Shown: positions 55,433-63,772 of the stretch, one piece after another
Numbering within the stretch: the first letter of the stretch is position 1
How the letters are laid out: each line of letters opens with the position of its first letter
Source of the DNA: Maribacter algicola
Lineage (GTDB): Bacteria > Bacteroidota > Bacteroidia > Flavobacteriales > Flavobacteriaceae
Length of the DNA: 64,000 nucleotides
Assembly (NCBI RefSeq): GCF_003933245.1
Contig: NZ_QUSX01000001.1
Span: 1,922,001 to 1,986,000, forward strand
Reading direction: 5' to 3'
Translations under genes and position numbers: made by a program
The notes under the pieces: generated by a model
The model's input: the letters and a program-made list of their open reading frames with translations, nothing else
What the model was told of the DNA's origin: nothing
The model's database searches: none

Positions 55433-55630
55433 TTATTGGTCTTCGTTCTCTAAAATATATTGTTGCCTATATTCCGCCTTTTGAAGGGCCTCTCTCCTTT
55501 CAGTGGATTGTTTTTTGTAATGTTTATTCTCTTTTATTTGGTCCAGCACCTTTGTTTTTCTGTATTTTCTTTTGTAACGTTTTAAGGCTCTCTCAATGGA
55601 TTCTCCTTCTTTTACTTCTATTTTTAACAT
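55433..55630 (-). CDS. rpsU: Ribosomal protein bS21 (divergent form)
   Basis: Small 30S protein that in Bacteroidota helps hide the anti-Shine-Dalgarno end of 16S rRNA. The core SIERALKRYKRKYRKT is typical. The rest (VLDQIKENKHYKKQSTERREA and an acidic end LENEDQ) differs from the usual Flavobacteriia S21 as I remember it, so it may be a second copy. It lies 15 bp after an RpoD-like sigma gene. No strong Shine-Dalgarno precedes its ATG, unlike the autoregulated rpsU known in Flavobacterium. Confidence 0.85.
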   Translation of the reverse strand: MLKIEVKEGESIERALKRYKRKYRKTKVLDQIKENKHYKKQSTERREALQKAEYRQQYILENEDQ

Positions 55631-55645
55631 GTTTCTTTTTTTGGA

Positions 55646-56506
55646 TTATAAATAACTTCTCAATACTTTATTTCTGGACTTTTTTCTTAATGCACGCAGT
55701 CCTTTTTCGCGTACTTGTCTCACTCGCTCCCGGGTAATATCAAATAAATCGCCTATTTCTGAGAGGCTCATTGGAGGTTCCTTGCCTATACCATAAAACA
55801 GGCGGATTACATCGCGCTGTCTTTCAGGTATTGTTTCCAAGGCTTGATGTATGTCTGTTTGCAACGATTCTTTCATCATTTTTTCATCCGGTTTATCCGC
55901 GTCCTTGGAGGAAAGTACGTCATAGAGGTTGGATGATTCTTCCTCCTTAAAGGGAGCATCCAATGAAAGTGACCTCCCAGAAATTTTGATAGAACTTTCC
56001 ACCTTTCTTTCGCTCATATCCAATTCAGATGCTATTTCCGATGGATTTGGTGCACGTTCCAATTGCTGTTCCAATGAAGAATACACCTTGTAGATTTTGG
56101 TGTTCGTCGCAATTTTGTTTTGTGGTAATCGGATAGATTTTCCATTCTTGGACAGAGCCTGTAAAATAGATTGACGGATCCACCAGACGGCATAGGAAAT
56201 AAATTTAAAGCCCCGTGTTTCGTCAAATCGCTTTGCTGCCTTGACCAGTCCCAAATTTCCTTCGTTGATCAAGTCTGTTAAACTTAATCCCCTATTTTGA
56301 TATTGTTTGGCAGCAGAAACAACAAATCGTAGGTTGGCATTTACCAATTTTTCCAAAGCTTTTTGGTCTCCCTCTTTTATTCTTTGGGCTAGTTTCACCT
56401 CTTCATCAGCCGTAATCAGTTCGATTTTGCTTATCTCTTGAAAGTACTTTTCAAGTGACTTGGTGTCACGGTTCGTAATTTGCTTTGTAATTTTTAGTTG
56501 ACGCAT
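55646..56506 (-). CDS. RpoD/SigA-like sigma-70 family factor
   Basis: A 286-residue sigma factor with regions 1.2 (LEKYFQEISKIELITADEEVKLAQ), 2 (NLRFVVSAAKQYQNRGLSLTDLINEGNLGL and KFISYAVWWIRQSILQAL), 3 and 4 (SLSEIGDLFDITRERVRQVREKGLRAL), and no long N-terminal 1.1 region, as in Bacteroidota. Compared with the usual RpoD of the phylum, region 3 has SKNGKSIRLPQNKIATNTKIY where I expect QSRIVRLPLNQVGSLNKI. A secondary RpoD-like factor is therefore likely, but this could be the main one. It forms a two-gene unit with S21. Confidence 0.85.
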   Translation of the reverse strand: MRQLKITKQITNRDTKSLEKYFQEISKIELITADEEVKLAQRIKEGDQKALEKLVNANLRFVVSAAKQYQNRGLSLTDLINEGNLGLVKAAKRFDETRGFKFISYAVWWIRQSILQALSKNGKSIRLPQNKIATNTKIYKVYSSLEQQLERAPNPSEIASELDMSERKVESSIKISGRSLSLDAPFKEEESSNLYDVLSSKDADKPDEKMMKESLQTDIHQALETIPERQRDVIRLFYGIGKEPPMSLSEIGDLFDITRERVRQVREKGLRALRKKSRNKVLRSYL

Positions 56507-57183
56507 AAAGTGTTTTGGGTTATGACTTACATATAACCTACACCTTTTATCAAAAAATCCAAATTAAGGATCAAAAACCTTCGGTTTTTAATGAAATCAG
56601 TCAATATTTTGCTGAGAATCATTCAATATAGGCAGATAATGAATGATTATACTCGAATCCAATAGATACATAAAATGGGAACTCCAGGCAGCCCCAGTTC
56701 ATTTCTAAGTGCATTTGGGTAATAGGACTACCTTTTTATCTAATAAATTTTCTGTCCTGTACTTTGAATTACATTTATTGAAAAACTTCATAATGACATT
56801 TTATTTGTTAAAATATTTAAGATGTAATATTTATATTGCACAAATAGTATCAATTTAATACATTGGATTTGTTAGGTGTGTAAAATACAATTATTGAATG
56901 GGAGTGATGCCTAATTTAAAAGATATATCCTAAGATTCTAATTACCTATCCATTGGAAAACCCAAGCAAAATACTTCTGGAGAAATTGTTTTTGGAACAT
57001 TATAAACAATGGGGTTTATGAACCGTTTGCCTTTTTTGGAATATTGATATGTTCTACCGCAAAAATAGCCTTTTAACAACGAAATCTTCAACAAGCGGTT
57101 TCTAGAATGGGACCTGATAATTTGGATACCAAAGTAAGGTGGGACGTGGATTAACAAGTATACAAGTTTAATAATAGATAAGA
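56507..57183. other. Intergenic region (677 bp) between sigma gene and sugar-acid cassette
   Basis: No convincing gene. It is AT-rich. A short hairpin AAAAACC/GGTTTTT sits at 56573-56589, and a GAACT/AGTTC imperfect hairpin at 56679-56700. Several near matches to TAnnTTTG lie around 56700-56880, none exact with a good -33. An 83-codon minus-strand frame (56942-57193) overlaps the cassette start and has unnatural composition. The region probably holds the divergent promoters of the sigma/S21 unit and the cassette. Confidence 0.6.
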
Positions 57184-58683
57184 ATGAAATCAATTCTAAA
57201 ACAGATCATAGAGAAGAACAAACTGGAAGAGAAGCATCTTTTTCAATCTAGAAAGTCGGAACTTGAAAACCCTAAGACCCCGGACGAAAGAAGAAACTTC
57301 CTAAAGAAGACGGCTTTGGGTGGAATAGCGATGACCGGAATGATCGGACTTGGGATAGAGGATACAATAGCCCAAACGACTTCTAAGGTTAGCCGTATGT
57401 CCGCACCTTCAGACCTCAAGATAACTGACATGCGATATGCCTTGACCAATGTCATGGGTGGTACCGCTATTATAAAAATAGAAACCAATCAAGGTATCTA
57501 CGGTCTGGGTGAGGTTAGGGATGCGGCTGATGTTCGCTATGCTCTTTTTCTTAAGAGCAGAATCCTTGGGGAAAACCCTTGTAACGTCGAGAAGATATTT
57601 AAGAGTATCAAGCAATTTGGGGGTCCCGCAAGACAAGCGGGCGGTGTCTGTGCCGTAGAAATGGCCCTCTGGGATATTTGCGGAAAGGCCTACAACGTTC
57701 CCGCTTGGCAACTGCTTGGTGGAAGATATAGGGACAAGGTTAGGCTATATGCGGATACACCCGAAGCATCATCCCCCGAAGAACAAAAAAGATTGATAGA
57801 CTTTAGGGTAAATGAGCAAGGATATACTTGGTTGAAAATGGATGTTTCTATAGGGGAGCTCAGGGGAAAACCTGGAACCGTTGTGAATGGTAAGTTTTGG
57901 GAAAATGATAAGGGTGTTTTGGCTCAATGGGGAGATCGAAGAAATATGATGTCCTACGGAAATACGATGCATCCTTTCACGCAAATCCAAATCACTGAAA
58001 AAGGTTTGGAAGAATTGCAACAGGTAGTTGAGGATGTTCGTAATATGGTGGGCTATGAGATTCCTATTTCCACGGACCATTACGGACACTTTGATTTGAA
58101 CAACGGTATTCGATTGGCAAAGGCATTGGACAAATACAGATTGGCCTGGTTTGAGGATATGGTACCATGGCAGTACAATGAACAATGGCGCACTATTACG
58201 GATGCTATAGAGACGCCAACAACGACTGGTGAGGATATTTATCTTTTAAAGGATTTCCTTCCCTTGATCCATAACAGGGCCGTGGATATTATACATCCGG
58301 ATTTGGCCTCTTCTGGCGGGCTTTTGGAAACTAAACGAATTGCCGACTATGCCGAGGAATATGGTATAGCCATGGCCATGCATCAGGCTGGTACGCCGGT
58401 TTCATTTATGGCCAATGTGCATTGCGCTGCCGCCACTCAAAACTTTTTGGCATTGGAACACCACTCGGTTGACGTTCCCTGGTGGGAAAGTCTGGTAAAA
58501 ACGGTGGGAGGTTTTAAAATGATAGATAAAGGTTTTGCCACCGTACCACTCACTGCACCAGGTTTGGGTATCGAGTTGGATGAAGAAGTGGTTAAGGCCC
58601 ATTTGCATCCATCTGATAAGACATTCTTTAAATCCACAGAGGAATGGAATGAACTTAGATCACATGACAGAACATTTAGTTAA
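57184..58683 (+). CDS. Tat-exported enolase-superfamily sugar-acid dehydratase 1
   Basis: A 499-residue mandelate racemase/galactonate-dehydratase-type enzyme that should dehydrate an aldonate to a 2-keto-3-deoxy acid. The twin-Arg signal is DERRNFLKKTALGGIAMTG, unusually preceded by a 35-residue charged segment. The N-terminal cap (MRYALTNVMGGTAIIKIETNQG, core TAIIKIETNQGIYGLGE) and the barrel follow. The metal acids are Asp in STDHYGHFD, Glu in AWFED and Glu in TTGEDIYL, and a base His lies in MAMHQAGTP. The exact sugar acid cannot be read. First gene of the cassette. Confidence 0.87.
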   Translation: MKSILKQIIEKNKLEEKHLFQSRKSELENPKTPDERRNFLKKTALGGIAMTGMIGLGIEDTIAQTTSKVSRMSAPSDLKITDMRYALTNVMGGTAIIKIETNQGIYGLGEVRDAADVRYALFLKSRILGENPCNVEKIFKSIKQFGGPARQAGGVCAVEMALWDICGKAYNVPAWQLLGGRYRDKVRLYADTPEASSPEEQKRLIDFRVNEQGYTWLKMDVSIGELRGKPGTVVNGKFWENDKGVLAQWGDRRNMMSYGNTMHPFTQIQITEKGLEELQQVVEDVRNMVGYEIPISTDHYGHFDLNNGIRLAKALDKYRLAWFEDMVPWQYNEQWRTITDAIETPTTTGEDIYLLKDFLPLIHNRAVDIIHPDLASSGGLLETKRIADYAEEYGIAMAMHQAGTPVSFMANVHCAAATQNFLALEHHSVDVPWWESLVKTVGGFKMIDKGFATVPLTAPGLGIELDEEVVKAHLHPSDKTFFKSTEEWNELRSHDRTFS

Positions 58684-58762
58684 GGTTTTAAAATTGTAAT
58701 TAATAGAACTGAGAAAGAATGTATGAACATTGAAATTTAGAATTTGAGTTAGTTTAAGTTAG

Positions 58763-58799
58763 GCTGGAGAACACTTCCTTTTTTGGAAGGGTTCTCAGC
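58763..58799 (+). other. Stem-loop between dehydratase 1 and RraA-like 1
   Basis: GAGAAC pairs with GTTCTC and CTTCC with GGAAG around a T-run loop, with one mismatch between. No T-run follows. A processing or stability hairpin is more likely than a full terminator, since the cassette continues. Confidence 0.55.
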
Positions 58800-58863
58800 T
58801 TGCTTACAATGGTATCTAAATTTTGTAATACTATAAATCAAGAGAACTTTAATAATTGTAAAA

Positions 58864-59802
58864 ATGAAAAATTTCAAAATTGTAATGGTCTTATGTTGTT
58901 TAACATACCATTTCCAAGGCGATGCTCAAGGGGTTACAGGTTCTGCGGAATATATCAAGGAGCTGACTTCCCAATGGAAAGGGGAGCGCTTTGATGATGG
59001 AAGACCCAAGGTGTCCGATGCCCTATTAAGTAGAATGAAGAATATACAGATAGAAGAGGCCTGGGGCTTTTTAAGAAGTAGGGGCTACAACAACCAATAT
59101 GAAGGGGAATGGGAAATAATCCATCCAGAAGGTGTGATGACAGGAAGAGTGGTCACTGCCCAGTATATGCCGTTAAGACCGGACTATCAAAAATTAATAA
59201 AAATAAAGGGAGCCGAGGAAAAAAGAGATACCATTGGAGGTAGTAATTCTTGGCCTATTCAACAATTGGTGCCAGGAGACGTTTACGTTGCGGATGGTTA
59301 CGGTAGAATTATTGATGGGACCCTTATAGGTTCCAATTTGGGGAATGCCATTTATGCCAATTCACAGAACGGGGTCATTTTTGATGGCGGCGTGAGGGAC
59401 GTTGCGGGCCTTTTGGATATTGAAGGTTTCAATGGATGGCATAAAGGAGCGGACCCATCGTATCTTCAAGAGGAAATGTTAACGTCCATTAATGTGCCCA
59501 TCCGAATTGGAAGGGCAACGGTATTGCCTGGCGATGTTGTATTGGCCAATAGGCATGGAACCATATTTATTCCTTCCTATTTGGCTTCGGAATTGGTGAT
59601 TTCCTCTGAAATTGTAGGCTTACGGGATGTTTTCGGATTTCAAAGATTACGGGAAAAGAAATATACAGCGGGTCAAATCGATACCCGTTGGACCGATGAG
59701 ATCAATGCTGATTTTGAAAACTGGTTAAAATCATATCCCGACAGCAAATTACCTATGACCAGAAAGGAGCTTAACGATTATATGGCTTCCAGAAAAAAAT
59801 AA
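58864..59802 (+). CDS. Exported RraA/HMG-aldolase-like protein 1
   Basis: A 312-residue member of the RraA-like family, which includes class II pyruvate aldolases and oxaloacetate decarboxylases. Unlike cytoplasmic RraA it has a Sec signal peptide (about 1-21, ending GDAQG) and a family-specific N-terminal part with RFDDGRPKVSDALLSRM. The active-site segment is VIFDGGVRDVAGLLD, with the metal Asp and catalytic Arg-Asp of the family, then GDVVLANRHGTIFIP. The acid often found four residues after Arg in active aldolases is Gly here, so activity is uncertain. Next to dehydratase 1. Confidence 0.82.
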   Translation: MKNFKIVMVLCCLTYHFQGDAQGVTGSAEYIKELTSQWKGERFDDGRPKVSDALLSRMKNIQIEEAWGFLRSRGYNNQYEGEWEIIHPEGVMTGRVVTAQYMPLRPDYQKLIKIKGAEEKRDTIGGSNSWPIQQLVPGDVYVADGYGRIIDGTLIGSNLGNAIYANSQNGVIFDGGVRDVAGLLDIEGFNGWHKGADPSYLQEEMLTSINVPIRIGRATVLPGDVVLANRHGTIFIPSYLASELVISSEIVGLRDVFGFQRLREKKYTAGQIDTRWTDEINADFENWLKSYPDSKLPMTRKELNDYMASRKK

Positions 59803-59820
59803 ATACCAAACCATTAAATA

Positions 59821-60291
59821 ATGAGGAATATGATATCAATGAAGTTGAGATTACATTTCAAGGTTGCCCGTGGACTAGTATTTATTACACTTTTGGGCCT
59901 TACTTCTTTAACATCGGCGCAGGGCCCAAATAAGAATGTTTCGGAAATTGAAAAAACAGTTGCGGAATTATATTCGGCCATGGTGGACAAGGATAAAGAA
60001 GTTCTGGAGCAATTGACCTCGGAAAAATTGACATATGGCCATTCCAGCGGCTCTTTGGAGAACAAATCTCAATATGTAAACGGGGTACTCAATGGTGCCT
60101 TTCAGTTTTCTTCCATTACCCCAAAGGACCAGACCGTTTCGGTAACCGGTAAAGTAGGCGTGGTTCGGCATATTTTTGAAGCCCAAGGAACCAATAATGG
60201 TAAACCAGCCGATGTAAGGATTGGCTGTCTATTGATATTTAAAAAAGAAGGCCGATGGAAGCTATTGGCAAGACAGGCTTATAAATTATAA
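59821..60291 (+). CDS. Exported NTF2-like (DUF4440) protein
   Basis: A 156-residue protein with a Sec signal peptide (about residues 1-33, ending LTSAQG; ATG4 and ATG7 are alternative starts) and a cone-shaped NTF2-like domain (VAELYSAMVDKDKEVLEQLTSEKLTYGHSSG and ending RWKLLARQAYKL). Such domains bind small molecules or act as isomerases or lyases. It may assist the sugar-acid enzymes, but no specific role can be read. It lies 18 bp after RraA-like 1 and 11 bp before the transporter. Confidence 0.8.
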   Translation: MRNMISMKLRLHFKVARGLVFITLLGLTSLTSAQGPNKNVSEIEKTVAELYSAMVDKDKEVLEQLTSEKLTYGHSSGSLENKSQYVNGVLNGAFQFSSITPKDQTVSVTGKVGVVRHIFEAQGTNNGKPADVRIGCLLIFKKEGRWKLLARQAYKL

Positions 60292-60302
60292 CACATATTA
60301 CC

Positions 60303-61409
60303 TTGGGAAAAATTACTATTTATTCAATTTCTATAGGATTGGCAGCAGCACTTTTTCTTGTTGTCATAGGTATGATAATTACTGGGAACCTAGACAAGGC
60401 CGGCCCATTTATTTTAGGCTTCTTTGCGTTGTTGGCTTTCGGCTTCAATGGTTACGTAAAACTGAGTGGGTTAATTTTTACAACCATGATTTTTGCTGGC
60501 GTTACGGCCGCGCTCTATTATCCATCCTATTTTACCAATATTGGGAATTTCAAATTGACCGTTCTTATAATTCCACTTATACAGATTATCATGTTCGGTA
60601 TGGGAACCACCATGAGTCTTAAGGATTTCGCAGCTGTTTTTCAATCGCCAAAAGGAGTGGTCATAGGAGTATCTGCCCAATTGCTCGTAATGCCATTAAT
60701 TGGCTACTTTTTGGCGCAGATCAGTAATTTTCCACCTGAAATTGCCGCGGGTATCGTTCTTATAGGCTGCTCTCCCAGTGGTGTGGCTTCCAATGTAATG
60801 GCTTTTTTGGCCAATGCGAATGTAGCTTTATCCATTACCATCACCTCCATAGCCACCCTCTTGGCGCCTTTTCTCACCCCACTTATGATGAAAGTATTTG
60901 CCGGCGAGTTCATAGAAATCGATGTGCTTTCCATGATGTGGAGCATAATTAAAATGATTATTCTACCCATTGGAGCGGGACTAATTGTAAATAAGATTTT
61001 GGGTAAAAACGCAAATTTTATAGGAAAAGCCATGCCGTTGGTATCCATGTTGGCCATAGGTCTGATTATCACCATTATTACTGCTGCAGGAAGGGACAGT
61101 TTATTGGAAATAGGGGGTATACTTATGTTATTGGTACTAATACACAATATTTTCGGATACTTCCTGGGGTATTGGTATGCCAAACTATTTAAGATGTCTG
61201 AAGAGGATGCAAGGACAATAGCAATTGAAGTAGGAATGCAAAACGGAGGTTTAGCTTCGGGTATCGCGAACAGTCTAGGTAAAATTGCCACCATGGGGCT
61301 GGCCCCGGCAGTTTTTGGGCCGTTAATGAACGTAACTGGATCTATATTGGCTTCTTATTGGCACGGAAAACCTACGGTAAAGCAACCCAACACAATAAAG
61401 GTCAATTAG
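60303..61409 (+). CDS. BASS-family (bile acid:sodium symporter-like) transporter
   Basis: A 368-residue inner-membrane protein with about ten hydrophobic segments. Family landmarks are MFGMGTTMSLKDFA, LIGCSPSGVASNVMAFLANANVALS and EVGMQNGGLASGIA. BASS carriers import bile acids, pyruvate and other organic anions with Na+. No ATG suits the start; TTG at 60303 is chosen, since the first ATG would remove the first membrane helix. Inside this cassette the cargo is plausibly a 2-oxo acid such as pyruvate (inference). Confidence 0.85.
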   Translation: MGKITIYSISIGLAAALFLVVIGMIITGNLDKAGPFILGFFALLAFGFNGYVKLSGLIFTTMIFAGVTAALYYPSYFTNIGNFKLTVLIIPLIQIIMFGMGTTMSLKDFAAVFQSPKGVVIGVSAQLLVMPLIGYFLAQISNFPPEIAAGIVLIGCSPSGVASNVMAFLANANVALSITITSIATLLAPFLTPLMMKVFAGEFIEIDVLSMMWSIIKMIILPIGAGLIVNKILGKNANFIGKAMPLVSMLAIGLIITIITAAGRDSLLEIGGILMLLVLIHNIFGYFLGYWYAKLFKMSEEDARTIAIEVGMQNGGLASGIANSLGKIATMGLAPAVFGPLMNVTGSILASYWHGKPTVKQPNTIKVN

Positions 61410-61444
61410 CAAAGAAAAACGATGTAAAAAAATCAAAAGAACCA

Positions 61445-62725
61445 ATGAAAAATTCAAGAAGATCTTTTATCTCCAAATCCCTAATGGCCGGTGCCGGATT
61501 GGGTATGGTATCAAGTACGTATGGTAACGAGTATGTAACGGCGATTGATAAAAATCCAAAACTTTCCTCACCCTCTGACTTAAAGATTACCGATGTAAAA
61601 TGCGGTTTTATTCGTCGGGGTAGTGGACTGTTTGTAAAAATATATACCAACCAAGGAATTTATGGATGCGGAGAGGGTGTTGATGCCGTACCCGGAACCT
61701 ACCATTTGGTCAAAAGAATGGGACACTTTTTAAGGGACCAAAGTCCGTTCAATGTCCATAAAATATTTGAAGATATTCGCCGCGCAGGTCATTTTGGAGG
61801 TGCGCAGTCTGGAACTTATGTAGCTGTGCTTTCCGCTATAGAGACCGCTTTATGGGACTTGGCCGGCAAAGCATTGGATTTACCGGTTTATAAGTTGCTG
61901 GGTGGTAAATTCAGGGATAAGGTAAGAGTGTATTGTGATACCGCGCTTTATCGAGTTCGTTTTCCTTCTCCGGATGATTTTGCCACTGCGGCCAGAGATG
62001 CCATTAGTAATTGGGGCTTTAACGCATTGAAATTCGATTTGGATTATGCGAGCGATCCTGATAAATATGATCGCTATAATTGGACCGCCAGTCCGGGTGA
62101 GATTATACGAATGTATGATCAACTTGCTGCGGTTAGGGAAGCGGTAGGACCAAAAATAGATTTATGTGTGGATATGCATGGACGATATGATCATGTGACC
62201 GCCCAGACCATTGCCAAAAAAGTAGAAGATTTAAATCTAACTTGGTTGGAAGAGCCTATTCCAGCAGAAAATTTTGACGCATTCAAAACACTTGCGGAGG
62301 AAACAAGCACACCCATTTCAGCGGGTGAAAACGTATACTTAGGTCACGGATTTAAACAATTGCTGGACAATGGAGTGGACATCATCATGCCAGACCTTCA
62401 AAAATGTGGGGGCCTAGGGGAAGGACAGCGCATTGCCAACCTCGCCAATTTATACTATGTACCCTTCTCACCACATATGGTGGCTTCCTTCTTGGGTGCC
62501 ATGGCATGTGCCCATGTGTGTGCCTCGGTTCCCAATTTCCATTTAATGGAATGGCAATCCTACTTCCACACAGACCCTATGTTCAAGGAAATAGTGACCT
62601 ATGATGAAGCGGATTGGGTGAAGGACAGTTTTGTGAAGGTTTCCGATAAACCAGGTATTGGAGTGGATATCAATGAGGACGCCATGCGAAAGTATGCCCC
62701 CGAAGGCATTCCATTTTTTGAATAA
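61445..62725 (+). CDS. Tat-exported enolase-superfamily sugar-acid dehydratase 2
   Basis: Paralogue of dehydratase 1, about 426 residues. The frame is open to 61358, inside the transporter gene, but MKNSRRSFISKSLMAGAG at 61445 starts with the twin-Arg signal and is the right start. The metal acids are Asp in LCVDMHGRYD, Glu in WLEEPIP and Glu in AGENVYLG, with a base His in PFSPHMVAS, as in galactonate-type dehydratases. The pair DMHGR/SPHMV differs from dehydratase 1, so the two probably act on different sugar acids. It precedes RraA-like 2 by 27 bp. Confidence 0.88.
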   Translation: MKNSRRSFISKSLMAGAGLGMVSSTYGNEYVTAIDKNPKLSSPSDLKITDVKCGFIRRGSGLFVKIYTNQGIYGCGEGVDAVPGTYHLVKRMGHFLRDQSPFNVHKIFEDIRRAGHFGGAQSGTYVAVLSAIETALWDLAGKALDLPVYKLLGGKFRDKVRVYCDTALYRVRFPSPDDFATAARDAISNWGFNALKFDLDYASDPDKYDRYNWTASPGEIIRMYDQLAAVREAVGPKIDLCVDMHGRYDHVTAQTIAKKVEDLNLTWLEEPIPAENFDAFKTLAEETSTPISAGENVYLGHGFKQLLDNGVDIIMPDLQKCGGLGEGQRIANLANLYYVPFSPHMVASFLGAMACAHVCASVPNFHLMEWQSYFHTDPMFKEIVTYDEADWVKDSFVKVSDKPGIGVDINEDAMRKYAPEGIPFFE

Positions 62726-62752
62726 TCAATAACACATAAAATAGAGACGATT

Positions 62753-63688
62753 ATGTTACAAAGAAAGTATATGCTGTTAGTGGTGCTGATCGGTTTGGCG
62801 ACCCAGATGATGGGGCAACAGATTAGTAAGGAAGAACTTATTTTTTTAACTCCACAGTGGACAGGAGAACGCTTTGAGGATGGAAGACCCAAAGTGTCCG
62901 ATGCCTTATTGGAAAGGATAAAGTCTGTTAGTGTGGAGGAGGCCTGGGCCGTAATGAAAAACGAAGGCTATCGGTATCAAATTGCCGAAGACTGGAAACT
63001 GATCAATCCCGATAGTGTTTTGGTAGGTCGCGCGGTCACCGCAACGTTCATGCCCGGCCGCCCAGATGTTTGGAAAGCCATTGATGACCGGGGAAAAGCA
63101 CAGGGAAAACGTGGTCAAAACACCTGGCCCGTGGATATATTGGTAAATGGCGATGTGTACGTTGCAGACCAATTTGGTGCGGATAAGGACGGACCTACCA
63201 TTGGGGACAACGTAGGCAATGCAATTTATGCAAAGACCGGAAATGGAATTGTTTATGATGGAGCTTTAAGGGATGTTGAGGGACTCATGGAAATAGGAGG
63301 TTTTACTTCCTATTACACCAGTTATGACGCTTCCCACCATAATCCACCGGGTGATTTGAACACGATGCTCATAGGAATCAATCAACCTACGAGAATCCGT
63401 ACTGTAACCGTAATGCCCGGTGATGTAGTATTGGGAAAAATGGGTGTGGTAACTTTCATACCACCGCATTTGGCCGAGAAGGTGGCGACGACCTCAGAAG
63501 TTGTTCGTTTGCGCGATATGTTCGGACATCAACGTATAAAGGAGGGTGTTTATACTGCGGGCCAAATCGATACTCGTTGGGCCGATGAAATTGAAAAGGA
63601 TTTCAGCAAATGGCTCAATGAACATATTGATGAATTACCTGTTTCCAGGGAACAAATCCAAGAAATATTGAAGAAGAGAACTTGGTAA
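62753..63688 (+). CDS. Exported RraA/HMG-aldolase-like protein 2
   Basis: A 311-residue paralogue of RraA-like 1, with Sec signal peptide (about 1-21, ending MMGQ), the shared RFEDGRPKVSDALLERI, the active-site segment IVYDGALRDVEGLME (metal Asp, Arg-Asp) and GDVVLGKMGVVTFIP, ending TAGQIDTRWADEIEKDF. The Arg-Asp pair is intact. As in copy 1, the acid two residues later is not at the expected place (a Glu is one earlier, in DVEG). Role as aldolase or decarboxylase on the dehydratase product is inference. Confidence 0.82.
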   Translation: MLQRKYMLLVVLIGLATQMMGQQISKEELIFLTPQWTGERFEDGRPKVSDALLERIKSVSVEEAWAVMKNEGYRYQIAEDWKLINPDSVLVGRAVTATFMPGRPDVWKAIDDRGKAQGKRGQNTWPVDILVNGDVYVADQFGADKDGPTIGDNVGNAIYAKTGNGIVYDGALRDVEGLMEIGGFTSYYTSYDASHHNPPGDLNTMLIGINQPTRIRTVTVMPGDVVLGKMGVVTFIPPHLAEKVATTSEVVRLRDMFGHQRIKEGVYTAGQIDTRWADEIEKDFSKWLNEHIDELPVSREQIQEILKKRTW

Positions 63689-63720
63689 GATCTAGAACAA
63701 TCTAATAAGATTAAGTTGCC

Positions 63721-63746
63721 ATGGCGAATATTCTATATTTCGCCAT
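63721..63746 (+). other. Stem-loop after RraA-like 2
   Basis: ATGGCGAA and TTCGCCAT form an 8-bp perfect stem with a 10-nt loop and no T-run. It separates RraA-like 2 from the PQQ dehydrogenase gene. Confidence 0.6.
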
Positions 63747-63772
63747 AGTATGCTTTACTTGCATTATACACC

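Noticed and set aside
56942..57193. 83-codon minus-strand frame in the intergenic gap
   Set aside because: Overlaps the start of dehydratase 1 and has no recognisable feature or supporting signals.
60704..61294. 196-codon minus-strand frame
   Set aside because: Antisense to the BASS transporter; the length comes from the hydrophobic codon pattern of the sense gene.
61358..61444. Longer N-terminus of dehydratase 2
   Set aside because: It overlaps the transporter gene and puts a charged stretch before the twin-Arg signal; ATG at 61445 is at the expected place.
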